DNA from: Tetrahymena elliotti 4EA
Lineage: Eukaryota > Ciliophora > Oligohymenophorea > Hymenostomatida > Tetrahymenidae
NCBI GenBank assembly: GCA_000231825.2
Contig: JH720372.1
Span: 219,944 to 283,943, forward strand
Direction of reading: 5' to 3'
DNA length: 64,000 nt
Shown here piece by piece: positions 1 through 12,390 of the stretch (positions are counted from its first letter, which is position 1; each line of letters starts with the position of its first letter). A program made the position numbers and the translations under genes. The notes beneath the pieces were generated by a model. It made no database searches. It had not been told where the DNA came from and saw only the letters and a list, made by a program, of their open reading frames with translations.

Positions 1-496
1 CTTTAAATTGTTATAAGTTGATTTCTTCTAGTTCTGACATCTGAAATAAACCAATTACAAGATTAAATAATGTAACATTAATAAATAATCATTTTTTACC
101 TCACTTTGGTTAATGTTTTTGATAGTTTTTTCAGAAATCTTAACTTCTTACTTTTAAAGTCTTTCTATCATTTTAACACATTTATTTGCTTCTATATACT
201 AGTCATTTTTCACACAAAAATCCTCATAAAGTCTTAGTTCTTCTCTGTTAATAATAAATATAAAATTTTACATTAAACAATTAAATTCTAAAGATAAATT
301 ATTATTAGATTAATGTTGATTACAACACTGAAGGAATTCTATCAGCAGAAACTTTTTCATCAAATGATTACAAAGATGTATACTAGCTAAGCTAATTTGG
401 ACTAACTACAGAATTTCTTAAATATTCCTAAACTCTTTCTGATGGCTTTTCAGCAGCGTAAGTGATGCATGACTATGATAAATTTAAATTGCTCAT
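1..496 (-). CDS. Unidentified coiled-coil-like protein, first three exons (runs off left edge)
   Basis: The start ATG is at 496 (protein begins MSNLNLSQSC), found by following one ciliate-code frame back from clear coding sequence. Exons are 324-496, 100-244 and 1-40. Introns 245-323 (79 nt) and 41-99 (59 nt) have GTAATC and GTAAAA donors and CAG acceptors, and both junctions keep phase. The first exon is Ser/Gln/Glu-rich and looks disordered. The second is charged and looks helical (EELRLYEDFCVKND, then KMIERLQKQE), suggesting a coiled coil. I do not recognise the family, and the rest lies outside the window. The exon model is well supported; function is unknown. Confidence 0.6.
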
Positions 497-1846
497 TGCT
501 AAATATCCACTCTTAAAATATGTTGATTGGCTAATAATCTATTTAAGTTGATTATTTTTAAAGTTGTTATTTTTCTTAATAAAATTTTTGATAGTATATT
601 AAATTATTATATTAACAAGTAAAAATCTTCTGCCAGCTAAAAATTTCACTGTTTCTTTTTCAACTAAAATTTTATTGGTTCATTCTCATACCTAACTTTT
701 ATTCTTTACCTTTTCCATTTCAATATGTTTTTATTTTGTTCCAAACATATTTTCAAAGCTGTATGTAAATCTTTAAAAAATTTTGCAAATAAAACTCTGA
801 AAAAATTATAAATTTCATTTGATAACCAAACTAAAAATATTATTATGTTTGCTAAATAAATGTTATTTATTATCAAAATACATAAATGTAAGAAGGTTTC
901 TTGATTTATCTACTTAATAAATCAAAATAAAATATATTCTAATTTCACATTAATAGTAAATGAAATGAATTCAAGTTTTCTGTTGATCTAAAGTTAATTC
1001 TATAAAATTTAGTTACTCTGCTCATCTTTTCAAAGATATTTTAAGAAAACTTATTATTCAATAACGCTGTTTAACTTAATTTATATGACTAATTTCTACC
1101 ATCAGTTAATTTTGCTTTACAAAAATTTACCAAAATTAAATGCGTACTTCTCACCTAAAATTACAAAAATAAAATTAAGATTTTTAGTATAAAATTTAAG
1201 AAATTTGAGCATCTCTTCAGCAAAATAATTTTTTTTCTTTAAAATTTAATTTGATTTGTAAAACTAAACAAATTCATAAAATTTTAGAGAGCATATTGCT
1301 TACCAACATCATAAAGCTTCTTCTAAATTTATTTTTTATTTGAATGAAAAAAATTTAATTTGTAATTTAAATCTTAATGTTTTAGCATTTAATTGTAGTA
1401 TTTTTTTGTAAATAAGCTAATAAACATTCACTAATGACTCTTCTTTCAATAATTATTTTTCTTTATTTTTTTATTCTTATTTAAAAATTTTGTTTTTGCA
1501 GTATTAAGAACATAGAATATTTTTCTTAATTTCTTAATGGTTATTTTATTAATATAAAAGCAGAAAAAAAATAATATTTCAATTTTTAATAATTATTTTA
1601 ATGTAAATAGGAAATAATTGCAAATTTAGATTAATTATACAAGAGAATATAAATTACATAAATATATTTGAATTTTAATAATATTATATTATTGATGAAT
1701 AATTTTAATGAGCTTCTATTAATCTAAGTATTTATTTGGTTATTTAATTCTTATATAAATATTTTGTTTTTAAATTACTTACATTTTTTTGTTATAAATT
1801 TATATAGATATGTTGCGTGAATGAATTTTCTTAATGTTTATCATTA
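497..1846. other. AT-rich intergenic region
   Basis: About 1.35 kb of very AT-rich sequence. It lies upstream of the left-edge minus-strand gene and downstream of the MORN gene. I see no convincing exon, tRNA or repeat. The promoter of the left-edge gene should be here, but no motif is recognisable. Confidence 0.5.
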
Positions 1847-4800
1847 TCAAAACTAAAAGCAAGATAAATAAATTAATATTTATTAATTATATTGAAAAGT
1901 TAGTTTTTCAATTTTCTTTTTGAAAATTTCAGTACATCTTACTAGAATTATTTGATTATTATATTGCTTTGACTTTTTTTTAAAAAGATAACAAAAATTT
2001 ATTAAAAAAAGGATAAAAGTGGGATTTAAATTACTATATCTAGAGCAATACTGCTTTGAATCTAGAGATTTTGCCGTGTAAGGGCGATTTGCTTATGATG
2101 CATTATGATTATACTTAACAGTTTTTTTGTAGTCTTCTCCATTTTCTTTCTGAGCAGCTCCAATTATTGATCTCTTGACACTAATACTTCTTATTGTAGA
2201 GTTAGTTACATAAGATTATTAACGTAAGCTAGAAGGAGTTTATTTAGCACCATCGTTCCCACTAATTTTTTTATTCAAACCGTTTAAAGTACGATTAAGA
2301 AGAGAATTGCTTATGCTATTTCTTGGTGAGATGTTAGCTGTGCTCTATTTAGGTGTAGTTAAATTTCTAATTTTAAAAAATCATTAAAATCACAAATAAT
2401 TTAATAATTTTTTAGATGAAAGAAATATTTTATTGAGCTAACTAATTACGTTCCTATTTAATTATTACTTCTGAGGATATTTTATTTTCTTGTTGAGTTT
2501 TCTTATGAAGCAGTAGTGGCTCTCTTTCTTTAAGGAGCTAGTGGGGCAATATTTGAATTTTTGTAAAAGGTTTTGCCTTGTTAATTATTTTCATAACCTG
2601 GAGCTTGTGTTGTCGATTGTCCAGTTATGGATCTTTTTTTAGAGCCAATTTATGTAGTTTTAGGTCTTTGCTTTCCCTCTGTAGTACCTCTTATATTTGG
2701 GAGAGTATTTTCATCATCGTAACCTTAATGGAATTAATTATTTTTTAAATCAACTCTTTAAATTCTTTATTTTTAAGATTAAATTGATTTCTCTGTTTGA
2801 GGAGAATTTTACTATTAAATTTCACAAAACAAGTTTTATAAATTGTTCAAATTTTAAAAAATTTATTTACAAATGAGTTATTTGCATAATTAAGAGGCTA
2901 AGCTTGATAACTTTAACCTCTGAGTCTTTATGAATATAGGGAGTTGTTTACAGGAGAATCGCCTCCTTAATAGTTGATTCTTTCGTTTCCATCAACCGGA
3001 CCGATAAAAACATTATTTTCAAACATTCCTCTCTTTGGTGTATCACCTGGCATACACATTTCACCCTCTCCATGCTGAATACCTCTCTTTATTTATCAAA
3101 TTAAAAATATATCCAATAATGAAAGACCAAATTAATTAATGAGTTAATCTGAGAGATAAAATTCGCTACAAAATTGATTTAAATTTTAAGTTTTTTTAAA
3201 ATATTCTCCCAACTTGTAATTTAATTTTTCATCTGAAATTTAATTAAAAGATCAACTTTTTTTTTTCAGTTAAGCAAATGTGATAAAAAAACAAAATTTA
3301 GTTGTTAAATTTAAAATCTATTTGATTACTTCCCACATTCCCTTATAATAGGAACCATCTGTCCAATACATTTCTCCATAGCCATGTCTCAAATCTTCAA
3401 AATAATGACCTTTGTAAACATTTCCAGAAGCCCATGTGAAAACTCCATAACCACATTTTTTATCATTAACATATTCTCCCTCATAAGTATCAGAGTTTCC
3501 AGGTCCTCTTTTCCAAACTCCATGACCATCCCTTAAACCATTTCTTGAAAAAAAAAATTATGCTTTATAAATCCTAGTAAAGAATAATTGTAAATACTTA
3601 AAATAGCCTTTAAAGAAAGATTAATTAATCCAGTAATATTCACCATATCCTTCTGGTTTGCCATTCACATAATTTCCAATATAAATATCACCATTTGAAA
3701 ATTTTTCTGTTCCTTCTCCATGCTTTAAGCAACCCTTAAATTATCCTTCATATCTATCACCTTTTATTGAAAATAAAAAAATTTAAATACAAATTCTCAA
3801 ATATTTGCTTTTTGTATTGTATTTTGAGTTTTTCAACAAATTTTTCCAATTTTGTTCATTAAAAACCCATTTACATATTTTATGATTAAATTACTTTGAA
3901 GCGAGTAAGTTAAATTGAAATCTTGAAAAATTAATTAAAACTTTTATAAAAATATTTGGGTTTACCATTAATCCAGGTATGTACACCATAACCGTCAGGT
4001 TTACCAAATTTCCATTCACCTATGTATGAGTCATTTTTAGTTCCTCTCCAAATACCGCTACCATGTTTCATACCATTTACCCATTATCCATCATAAACTT
4101 CACCATTAAAATAAGTATATGTCCCTATTCCTTCAGGTTTACCATTAACATATTGACCTTCATATACACTACTATTTGGGAATCTTTCAAATCCTCTAAA
4201 ATATTAATGAAATAATACTTTATTTTCATGATTAAATAACTAATTATTCTATTATTACTTTCCATGCTTTAAATCGTTTTCCCACAAACCTTCATATAGC
4301 CTACCATTGTTATAAATCATCAAACCTTTTTTATAAAATTGATTTGATTATTAACTGGCTTTTCAAAATATAATTGTTTTAAATAAATAGCTCACCTTTT
4401 CCATGCCTTTTTGAGTTCATGTACTATCCAAAGAATATACTTTATTTATATTTCTTCAGCTTTAAAAAGGGATCTGTCATCAACTGCTTAGCATTGAAAA
4501 CCTCAATATTATGAGGCACATATATGTTCTCAAAATAATACACTTAATCGCGAGGATTCATTGATAAAATTTTGTTGAAATCTTAAAAATCCTAAAAATT
4601 TTAACAAAATAAATTGTTAATACAAATAAAAATTCTAAAAAAGATTAATTTAATTCTTTGAGTAAATTATTTCTTACAAGTGCATTCATATTAGTGGAAA
4701 TAGACCTTGTATTTTGTTGAGTATTCAAATTGGAAGGATTTATTGAATGTAGCGGTTAGTGAGTAGAAATGTTTGATTCGCTAACCTAATCGCTATCTGG

Positions 4801-5283
4801 ATTAGCAAATTACCTATTTAAAAAATAAGGCTTTAATCTACCATTACAATTGTTTCATCTTAATGCTAAAATTAGCTCAATAAAATAAATAGCTAATAGT
4901 TTAAGGCTTTTATTTTTTAACGCTAATTCATTAATTATTTATTGCAAATCATTAATTGTGTTTTTACCTTAAGTCAGATTAATTTTAGAATTAAGTCATA
5001 GGCTAATGCTATGTGGACTACTGAATCATCATAGGCTGAAGGCTTGTTATATTGGAATGAATAGAATGATTATTCATCATGCCATTCTAAGAAACACTAT
5101 CGAAATTGCTCTGGTTTTCTAACTAATTATCTATCATTGAATTGCTATTTTATAAACAATTAATTTAATCAATTTGCTTATAAATTTATTAATAATTTAG
5201 TTAGTCTATATTATTTACTTATCTATTTTTTGTTAGTTGTTATGAATAATTATCGATAATGATCTTTTTTTGATTTCATCCAT
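1847..5283 (-). CDS. MORN-repeat protein, 11 exons
   Basis: Exons run from the ATG at 5283: 5219-5283, 4968-5144, 4624-4813, 4396-4591, 4259-4325, 3966-4195, 3598-3760, 3330-3543, 2871-3086, 2450-2811, 1847-2366. They sum to 2,400 nt (799 aa), every junction GT/AG and in phase. Residues 1-145 are Ser/Asn/Gln-rich. About 11 MORN units of about 23 residues follow (for example VYEGQYVNGKPEGIGTY and DTYEGEYVNDKKCGYGVF). The C-terminal third is basic, Ser/Thr/Gln-rich and probably disordered. MORN arrays are known to bind membranes or act as scaffolds, often at cilia, basal bodies or cell-division sites in protists; the role here is inference. The intron at 4592-4623 is only 32 nt. The last about 60 codons before TGA 1847 are very AT-rich, so the true 3' end may lie nearer 2030 behind an unseen intron. 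Confidence 0.85.
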
Positions 5284-5849
5284 CCTTTCACTTTATGTAA
5301 TATCTTTAAAATAAATGGTAAAATGCATACAAAATTCTTACTAACCCAAACCAACACAATTGGTAGCATCAAAAAAAATTTAGTATTTCTGGTTTAAAAG
5401 CTATTTTGGATAAAGCAATTATTTGCTAACAACCTATTATCCAGCTTCTTTTTTACACAGATTTTTATTATTTTTCTTCGGAAATTTTTATAAGTATTTT
5501 GAATATTATAATTTTCTTGTATAGTATAACCATAAAAAGACAAAGTTACTTAATTACCATTAACTTTATTTATTTAATTCAAAATGAATAAATATAATTA
5601 TAGTAACAAGGAATCTTAAACCAAATTTAGACCATCAAAATTAAAAATTTTTTCTCTATTTACTATATCTATACATTTTTGAATAAAAAATCTAAATTTT
5701 ATTTGCCAAAATAAACTTACTTAGTTTATTTATTAACAATAAAATTTAAATTTAATAGAAAGTTAGTCTATAAAATCATCCAAATTTTTAACTGTTTTTG
5801 GCTCATTCTTTTTGAATTTCTTCTTAACAGTATTTTGTTTTTAAGACAT
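5169..5849 (-). CDS. Possible small basic protein or upstream exon (weak)
   Basis: An open ciliate-code frame of 226 codons starts at ATG 5849 and ends at TGA 5169. It overlaps exon 1 of the MORN gene in another frame. The first 29 residues look coding: MSQKQNTVKKK, then a lysine-rich stretch and LDDFID. The rest is AT-rich and less convincing. It may be a short gene ending in an intron, an alternative first exon of the MORN gene, or chance, since only one triplet is a stop here. Confidence 0.25.
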
Positions 5850-6975
5850 TAAATTTTATTTGAGTAAAAATTTAATAAATTTTAGTATTTAACTTAAAAT
5901 AATTTTAAAAATGTTAAAATATTATTTATTTAAAATTTTAGAGAAGGTAATATTTATTTAATTAGTGTAAATTAAATTGGATATTTTATATTTAAGATGA
6001 AACTTTGAAAGAAAAATATAAGCTAGTGCTATTTTTTTGATCATTAGAATAGTGACATAACTCTGTACTATTTAAATTCAAAATTTGATATGAATTTATC
6101 TAAGCTATAGGCTTTAATGCTCAAAATTTTTTTTTATTCTCTATTAAAATTAATTTTGTTTGATTTTATGATTGTAAAGAAAGTTCTATTTTCAATTTTT
6201 ATTTTCTTAAATAATATTTTTTTTAAATTGATAAATTTGAATAAATGAGAAGAAACAGCTCAGACTTTACATGAAATAAATATTCATAATTATTAAAAAA
6301 AGTAAAATCAGGAATGATTGATAATTCTTTAAATTATCAGACAATAATATGAAAATAATTAAAAAATATATAATTAATTTAGAGAGAATAACCTACAAAA
6401 TAATCTATTGAGATTTTGTTTAATCTCGTATTCAATATTTTTTCATTTTTTAATACATTGAAGTGAAATTATTTTATGAGAATATTTTTTTGTTTTTTTG
6501 AATAAATTATTGAAATTCATATTGATAACATATTAAATTTTTAATACATGAATAGAGAGAGTATTTTCTAAAATATTTTTTGGACAGTAATTTTAATAAA
6601 ATCATTTAAATTTTAACAAATAAACGAAATTATAAAAAATACTTGATGCATATTGATAAAAAACATATAAAATGTAAATAGATTAAATACTTTTTAAAGA
6701 AATGAAAAAATAGGCGTTAGAAAAGGCTTGAAAATCAACAAAAATTAAATTTTCTTATTGCTTTGATTTTTTCTTAATAAGATATATTGCTAATTCTAAA
6801 CTGACAACTACTTAATTAATTAAAAAACAAAAATAAGTCTTATTTACTTTCTAGTAAGCCTGAAAACACATAGACTTTTGCTTAAAGCATAAGACATTTA
6901 CAATAATAGCTCTCAAAGATTAAAATAATATAGAAAACACTTTAAAGGCATTGAATAGTTCCCAAATTTCAAGAA
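5850..6975. other. AT-rich divergent intergenic region
   Basis: About 1.1 kb between a minus-strand gene on the left and the plus-strand gene at 6976, so it should hold promoters for both. Only A/T-rich runs are seen, with no RNA gene or repeat array. Confidence 0.5.
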
Positions 6976-9699
6976 ATGTCACAAAACGTTGTGAATTTCT
7001 CAGATTTAAATGAGAATGAATAATAGAAATATATTGAATTTTTTTTGCAGAATAAATTTATTTTTACTGAGGATCAAGCTGGTGAATCTTTCAATGCAAC
7101 AATAAAAATAAATATGAATTAAGCTGAAGCTGCTGCACAAGCTTCTTCTTCATCTTAGAATGCTTAAAATATTCCATAATAAAGCAGTAATTTACAAAAG
7201 ACAATTAACTTTGAATAAGATAAGTAGGGATTAATAAGCACAAAAGAAAATATTGAGTAATAAAAATAAATTAGGAGCAGTGTTGGAGCTAAATTGGACA
7301 TTAAAAAAATATAAAATTAATCTAAAGAAAACTGTGATGCTATTAGCTAAAGAAAATAAACTGCTAAGGTTAACAATCGTTATAGCAAGTCTCCAATTCA
7401 AAAAAAAATTCCAGTTTAGCAGTAACAGCCAATTTTATCAAATATAACGAACAAATTATCTAAATAACAATCTTAATAAATAAACTCCTCACAACAGCTA
7501 AGAGAAAGTTTAAGCAAAACAAAATTAACTCAAAGCACAACATAGGATAATTAATAGAAGCTATTCAAAAAACCTCAAGAATAAGAAAATTTTGAAGATG
7601 GATAAAAATAAACTGATTTTTTGGAAAGTAAAAAGCAATAAATATTAGAGAAGCTTAAAGTAAAGTTAGAAGAAGCAAATAAATTAGCAGAATATGAAGA
7701 TTAATAATAGTAATAGTCATTTTTGAAGTAAATAGCTCCTTAGTAATCCCATCAAAATGTAAACAAAAAGGCTGAAGTAATTTAAGAAATAAGAGTTAAT
7801 GACAAAAGAAGAAGCATCAGCAACAATAATATAAAGCAGTAGCAAATTCATTCTAATAATAGAATGAATAAAGAAAATAATAAAGAAAACAATGAAGAAG
7901 ATTAAAGATCAAGAGGTATTTCGTTCGATCTCATGTAAAAAAATAGAGAATTTATTTGTAAACTCTAAGAAAAAAATAAGCAAAAGCAATAAAAGTCCTA
8001 AAGAAAGAGTATCTCCCCTGCTGTAACTGCTCGTAAAATGCAACCAGAAAACACTATTAATAATATTAATAAGGAAGAATAAAAATTAAATTCAAGTAGA
8101 AATGGAGCACACCGTAGACATTCCAATATATTAATATCTAATTAAAGAGTTCAAACCAGCAGAGGAAGAAGTAACACTTAGGAGAATTGCAGAAGCACTA
8201 ATTTAATCCAAAATCAAACACAATAAGAAAAAGTGCCTTCTACTTTTGAATAAATTATGTCAAAATAAAGTTAGCTGATAAATAATGTATGTAATTTAAT
8301 CCATGATAAAAAGAAAACACCTCAAATAAATTTAAAATAAAATAATTATTTTAAGTAAGAGGAGACTTAATAAACATCTACTTCTCCCAACCGCTCTCCA
8401 TCATACATAAATTCAGCATAAAACTCTTCAAAATCATATTCTTCTTTATAAAAATAAACAATGTCTAGTTTAGGAAAGTAAAACAATAAAAATTAATTTA
8501 TGTAAAATAAATAAGCAATTAGCTCCCCAAATGATTCTAATCCAAATAGATACAAAAAATAAACCACTTAAAGTAGCCAAAATATGTAAGAAAATAATTA
8601 AGACCCAAACAATTATTTTGAGTTCAATAGTTTTGGTAGTCCAAATAATTAGTATTAAGTAAATTAATAAAACTATCTTGCTACAGAGTAATTCGAGTAG
8701 CGAAAATAAGCTCAAAAAAATGTTTAATAAAAATAAGATTTTGCATAAAATCCTAAAAAAAAACTAAACTTTGAAGATGAAGATGATGATGAATTTAAGC
8801 TTTATAATATAGAAACAAAAAGACAAAGAAAATAAGAATAACTAGGAAGTTCGATGCAATCTAATCGTTCAAATTAAAATAGTAGAGGAAATAATTCACA
8901 TAAAGGTAGGATAAGTGTTGATCACTCTCATATCTCTGATGTCTCAGATTATACCTTGAATCATATTAATAATAATTACAACTAAAAAAATATATTATGC
9001 AGTAAAAGAATTTCAAACACACAATAAGAAGAGAATTAAGATACCCAGTTTCTTCTCACAGAAATTAGAGCATACTAGGATCATAGTTTAGCACTCAGGC
9101 CCACAAAAATGACATTACCTTAAATCTATAAATGTATTGAAGAGTTATATCAAGCTAAATTCTGTGAAAACACCTTAAGGATGAAAATGAGTTCAAATGG
9201 AAGTAGAAAAATTAAATAAAATTAAGGGTATAGAAGTGAGCTAAGCATGTAACTGGGAGTTTAGCCTTATGAAATATCTTTCAGTGAGTTTATATATGAA
9301 TACTATAAAGAAAAATATATTTCCTCAAAAAAAGTAAGTGAGCAACATCTAATTAATCTCATAGTAAGTGTTGAATTTTATATCTAAAACCATTATAAGT
9401 ACAGCACCAATTAGATTCTACCTATCCAAACGTTTGCCTCTTTTATTCAGAATACCTACCAAGAAGAAGAGCTCATTTTTTATCTCTTTGTAAGAGAAAT
9501 GCTACTCAAGTACACCTAAGAATCCTTCGATTCCAATAATGTAAATTGCATTTTAATAAATTAAAATTATTTTTCACAAAAAAACCTATTTGATATTGAT
9601 TTAATAAAATCTCATCAAAGTTACTTCTTTCTTGCTTCATATTTGAAAATTAAATAATTATTCGAATTTATTGGTTTTGAAAATAAAAATAAAAAATGA
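6976..9699 (+). CDS. N/Q/K-rich protein of 907 aa, unknown function
   Basis: A single open frame from ATG 6976 (MSQNVVNFSDLNENEQQ) to TGA 9697-9699, using many TAA and TAG glutamine codons. Residues about 1-650 are low-complexity, rich in Asn, Gln, Lys and Ser, with short acidic clusters (FEDEDDDEF) and charged helical segments. The last about 220 residues look folded, with regular hydrophobic spacing (SFSEFIYEYYKEKY, TFASFIQNTYQEEEL). I recognise no family. The next frame starts 128 bp downstream on the same strand and its protein resembles a continuation, so the two may be one gene with an unresolved intron. A GTAAAT donor at about 9541 could join to an acceptor near 9860 in phase, but would remove coding-like sequence. 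Confidence 0.75.
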
Positions 9700-9827
9700 T
9701 AGATTATCACACACACTTAGTTTTATTATTTTAAAATTGAAACACTATTTATTTTTAACAAACAAAAAATATATTTAAAAATAAAAATATTTTTTAATCT
9801 ATTTAATAAAAAAAATATCTTTTAATC

Positions 9828-10781
9828 ATGAAAAATAAATAAAAAAATATTATTTAGAAAAAAAACACTTTTAATAAAAAATAGAAAATTTATGAAACTT
9901 AATCTATTGAATTGAGCTTAGAAGAGTGTTAATAGATTTTAGAATAGGTTTATGGAGGCAATGAATAGAAAATAATTGATAGATTCATGTATCGTTTAAC
10001 TGACATTTTGATGCAATAGAAAGAATCAAATGATTATAATATAAATGCAAATTTCTTTTTGAATTTAGCACTACAGGATTATATTGAAGGAAAGAATAAT
10101 AAAATATATGAATCAGACAAGTAGTTAGAGCAGATAAATAGCTAAAGATAATAAATAGCAAATGAAGTTAAATAAAGATTAGGAACAAACGAAGATAATT
10201 TAGAAGATGATTATGAGAATTTATAAAAAAATAGGAGTAACCAAAATTTAAATAGTATGAATTCATTTGAAAAATGGGAATATACATTTGAGCAATCTTT
10301 TGGTGAAGCTTCTCATTTGCCTAGCTAATTGCTTGGAACAAATAAAAAATTCAGTATGTTCACTCCTAAAAATGAGCTAGAAGAAAGAATTTGGGAGAAA
10401 ATGATTTAAAAGATAAGTGATTTCATAGAACTAGTCATAAATGACAATTATAATGAATTTACTATCAAAGAGAAAAAGGTAAAGTTTATCTCAGTGGAGA
10501 AAATTGTAACAAAAAAAGTAAATAAAATGATGGGAGCTATCTTTGATTAAGATAGAGAACGTTGGCTCGAATTGCTATGCATAACTCGTCCTTCTCAGGT
10601 TCAATTAGAAAACCTTGAAACAATTCTTAATATTCTCGAAAGTCTGCAGAAAAAGCATGTGGATGAAATCAACAACAGTGAAATCTCTAATTTCTGTAAA
10701 ACAATCTTGCAAACAAAGGAACTAAGCAAAGCTATAGGAAAGCTTTTAGTTTGTGTGTTAATGCCTGACAACCAGTCTTGA
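9828..10781 (+). CDS. Unknown helical protein of 317 aa (maybe 3' part of preceding gene)
   Basis: The frame opens at ATG 9828 and ends at TGA 10779-10781 (318 codons). Strong coding character begins near 9895 (ELSLEECQQILEQVYGGNEQ) and the protein is charged and largely helical to its end (LLVCVLMPDNQS). The last 70 codons contain no TAA or TAG, so they are open in the standard code as well. The first about 20 residues (MKNKQKN...) are lysine/asparagine-rich and could be intron read-through if this is an exon of the upstream gene. No domain is recognised. Confidence 0.65.
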
Positions 10782-11110
10782 AATATCAAATTTTTTTAAA
10801 ATTAACTAATTAAATTAAATTTATGCATTTAACAAAATTTTTAAGTGCTTCATATTAAAAACGGAATTAAAAATAGATTCAATCAAATCAAAAAGCTATG
10901 AATTTCATTCAAAAAGCAAAAAAAAGATTAAAAAGTCGATTAAAACTAAAATTATTAAATCGACATAAAGGAAAAAGATAAAATAAAATGAAATCTTCTA
11001 ATTATATTATTATTATTATTGTAGATATATATATATAAATGAATGTATAAAATGTAAAAAATATCTTAATAAAATCAATTATTATCATCCTTATTATATA
11101 CTTTAAAAAT
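10782..11110. other. AT-rich intergenic stretch with simple repeats
   Basis: No gene is visible. A short run of TTA units and an AT dinucleotide run occupy about 11003-11038. Both are low-complexity microsatellites of the kind common in ciliate intergenic DNA. Confidence 0.5.
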
Positions 11111-11395
11111 ATGGGAGAGTAGGTAGATAGTGGAGATTTATTTTAGAGATTGAGAAAAAATGATCAATAAGTAGCGAAATAAGACAAAAAGGAATTTAGA
11201 AAGATTAAATATAAAAAAAAGAATAAGATTAAAATAACTAAAATAGTGCTTTCAAAATTTCTACTTGATTTGTTAAAATCATAAATAAATTAATTAATTA
11301 AAACAAATTTAAACAAACAAAAATAAAAAAACAAGGAAGATAGCTATATTAGTTTCAAATAAATTTTTATTTCTCCTAATATAGCATCTCTTTGA
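11111..11395 (+). CDS. Possible small basic protein, 94 aa (weak)
   Basis: The frame runs from ATG 11111 to TGA 11393-11395. The N-terminal half looks coding (MGEQVDSGDLFQRLRKNDQQ, then Lys-rich). The second half follows AT-rich sequence (LIKTNLNKQKQKNKEDSY) and may be chance. No family is recognised. It could be the first exon of a gene whose later exons I cannot see. Confidence 0.25.
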
Positions 11396-11489
11396 AGAAC
11401 TAACTAAACAATCAATCTGTTGTAGTAATAATCATCTCAGTGTGAATTACTTACTGCATTAAATGTAAAAATATTTAACTTTCAAATAA

Positions 11490-11712
11490 TCAATATGCTT
11501 TGTTCGCTTAGATAAAATAAGTTTTATCTTATTTTAACTCCTAATAATAAAGCTAAATTAAAATTATTGCTTATCGAACATTAAATCGCACTTCATTGTG
11601 GTTTAATTTTGCAATTCTCAAACATTTATTCATACTCTCTTTTAATATTTGCTAATATTTTGTTGTGTATTTAATAGTTCTCGTTTTAAAGAAATTTTCT
11701 CTGTTTACAATC
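11490..11712 (-). other. Coding-like segment in the +1 frame after the TGA of the 200-aa gene
   Basis: Directly after the AAA-TGA that closes the frame above it, coding-like sequence resumes one base over and stays open to TGA 11490-11492 (about 73 codons, including ESMNKCLRIAKLNHNEVRF). No intron with usable phase joins the two frames. It could be a frameshifted 3' end, a +1 slip site, an assembly error, or a chance open frame in the 3' flank. Confidence 0.3.
11581..11606. repeat. Hairpin-forming inverted repeat, copy 1
   Basis: TTAAATCGCA and TGTGGTTTAA pair over 10 bp (with G-T pairs) around the loop CTTCAT. The core GCACTTCATTG recurs in copy 2 about 380 bp away. It lies inside the coding-like segment, so it may be coincidental. 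Confidence 0.35.
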
Positions 11713-12390
11713 TCATTTCATGAAGATGGTTTTAAAATAAAGTTAACTCTATTCTATCTATGTTCTATGATTTGAACGATTTCTAAAAACTAACTGATCA
11801 GTAGAGTCTTTCTCATCTAAAACTTTCAAAGTAATTATAGGATATTTTTTAAGCTATTAACAAAAGCTTTTCATGGCTGGCTTGTTGTAATTCATGTTCA
11901 ACGAGCTAGTAGTCGAAGACAGAAAGCGAAATAAATTTAAGTTTAGTAGAGTAATTTATGGCACTTCATTGCCATAAGTTTTCGCACTCCTCTTACAATT
12001 AAATAACTAATTATCTTTAAATTCAGATAAATTTTTTTGAAAATAATTCAACAATATTTTAATATAAAATTAGATTTGATGAATAAATAATGATAAACAA
12101 ACCTATTAATAAGAAAATAATAACAGTAAAATTAGAATTTACTTAAATCTATTTAAAAATAGATAATAACCATCTTCATACTCAATAATAAAATAATCAA
12201 CTAAATTAAAATCTATTTATTTATTACTAAACATGTATTACAATACTCATTTACATTAAAAACTTGTAGATTATCTTTAATATTTACAAACATTCAATAA
12301 AATCTTCCAATTTAAATTTATTTTATCTAACTTAACACAAACTTCTGCTTTAAACCAAAACAATTTATCTCTGAATTGAATACTATTCAT
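11713..12390 (-). CDS. Unknown protein of 200 aa with a hydrophobic segment
   Basis: ATG 12390 (MNSIQFRDKLFWFKAEVC). Exons are 12288-12390 and 11713-12212; the 75-nt intron 12213-12287 has a GTAAAT donor and a TAG acceptor, giving 603 nt. The middle (about residues 60-95) is hydrophobic (ILILLLLFSYQ) and may be a membrane helix or an unrecognised intron. The C-terminal half is polar and clearly coding (KPAMKSFCQQLKKYPIITLK). It ends ATG-AAA-TGA at 11713. An ATG at 12452-12454 in another frame (MDDFSRVK) cannot be joined by a normal intron. Family unknown. Confidence 0.5.
11956..11977. repeat. Hairpin-forming inverted repeat, copy 2
   Basis: A perfect 8-bp stem, TTATGGCA with TGCCATAA, encloses the same loop CTTCAT as copy 1. 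It lies within the 200-aa coding frame. Copies 1 and 2 share the 11-mer GCACTTCATTG with different but compensating stem bases. Confidence 0.4.
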
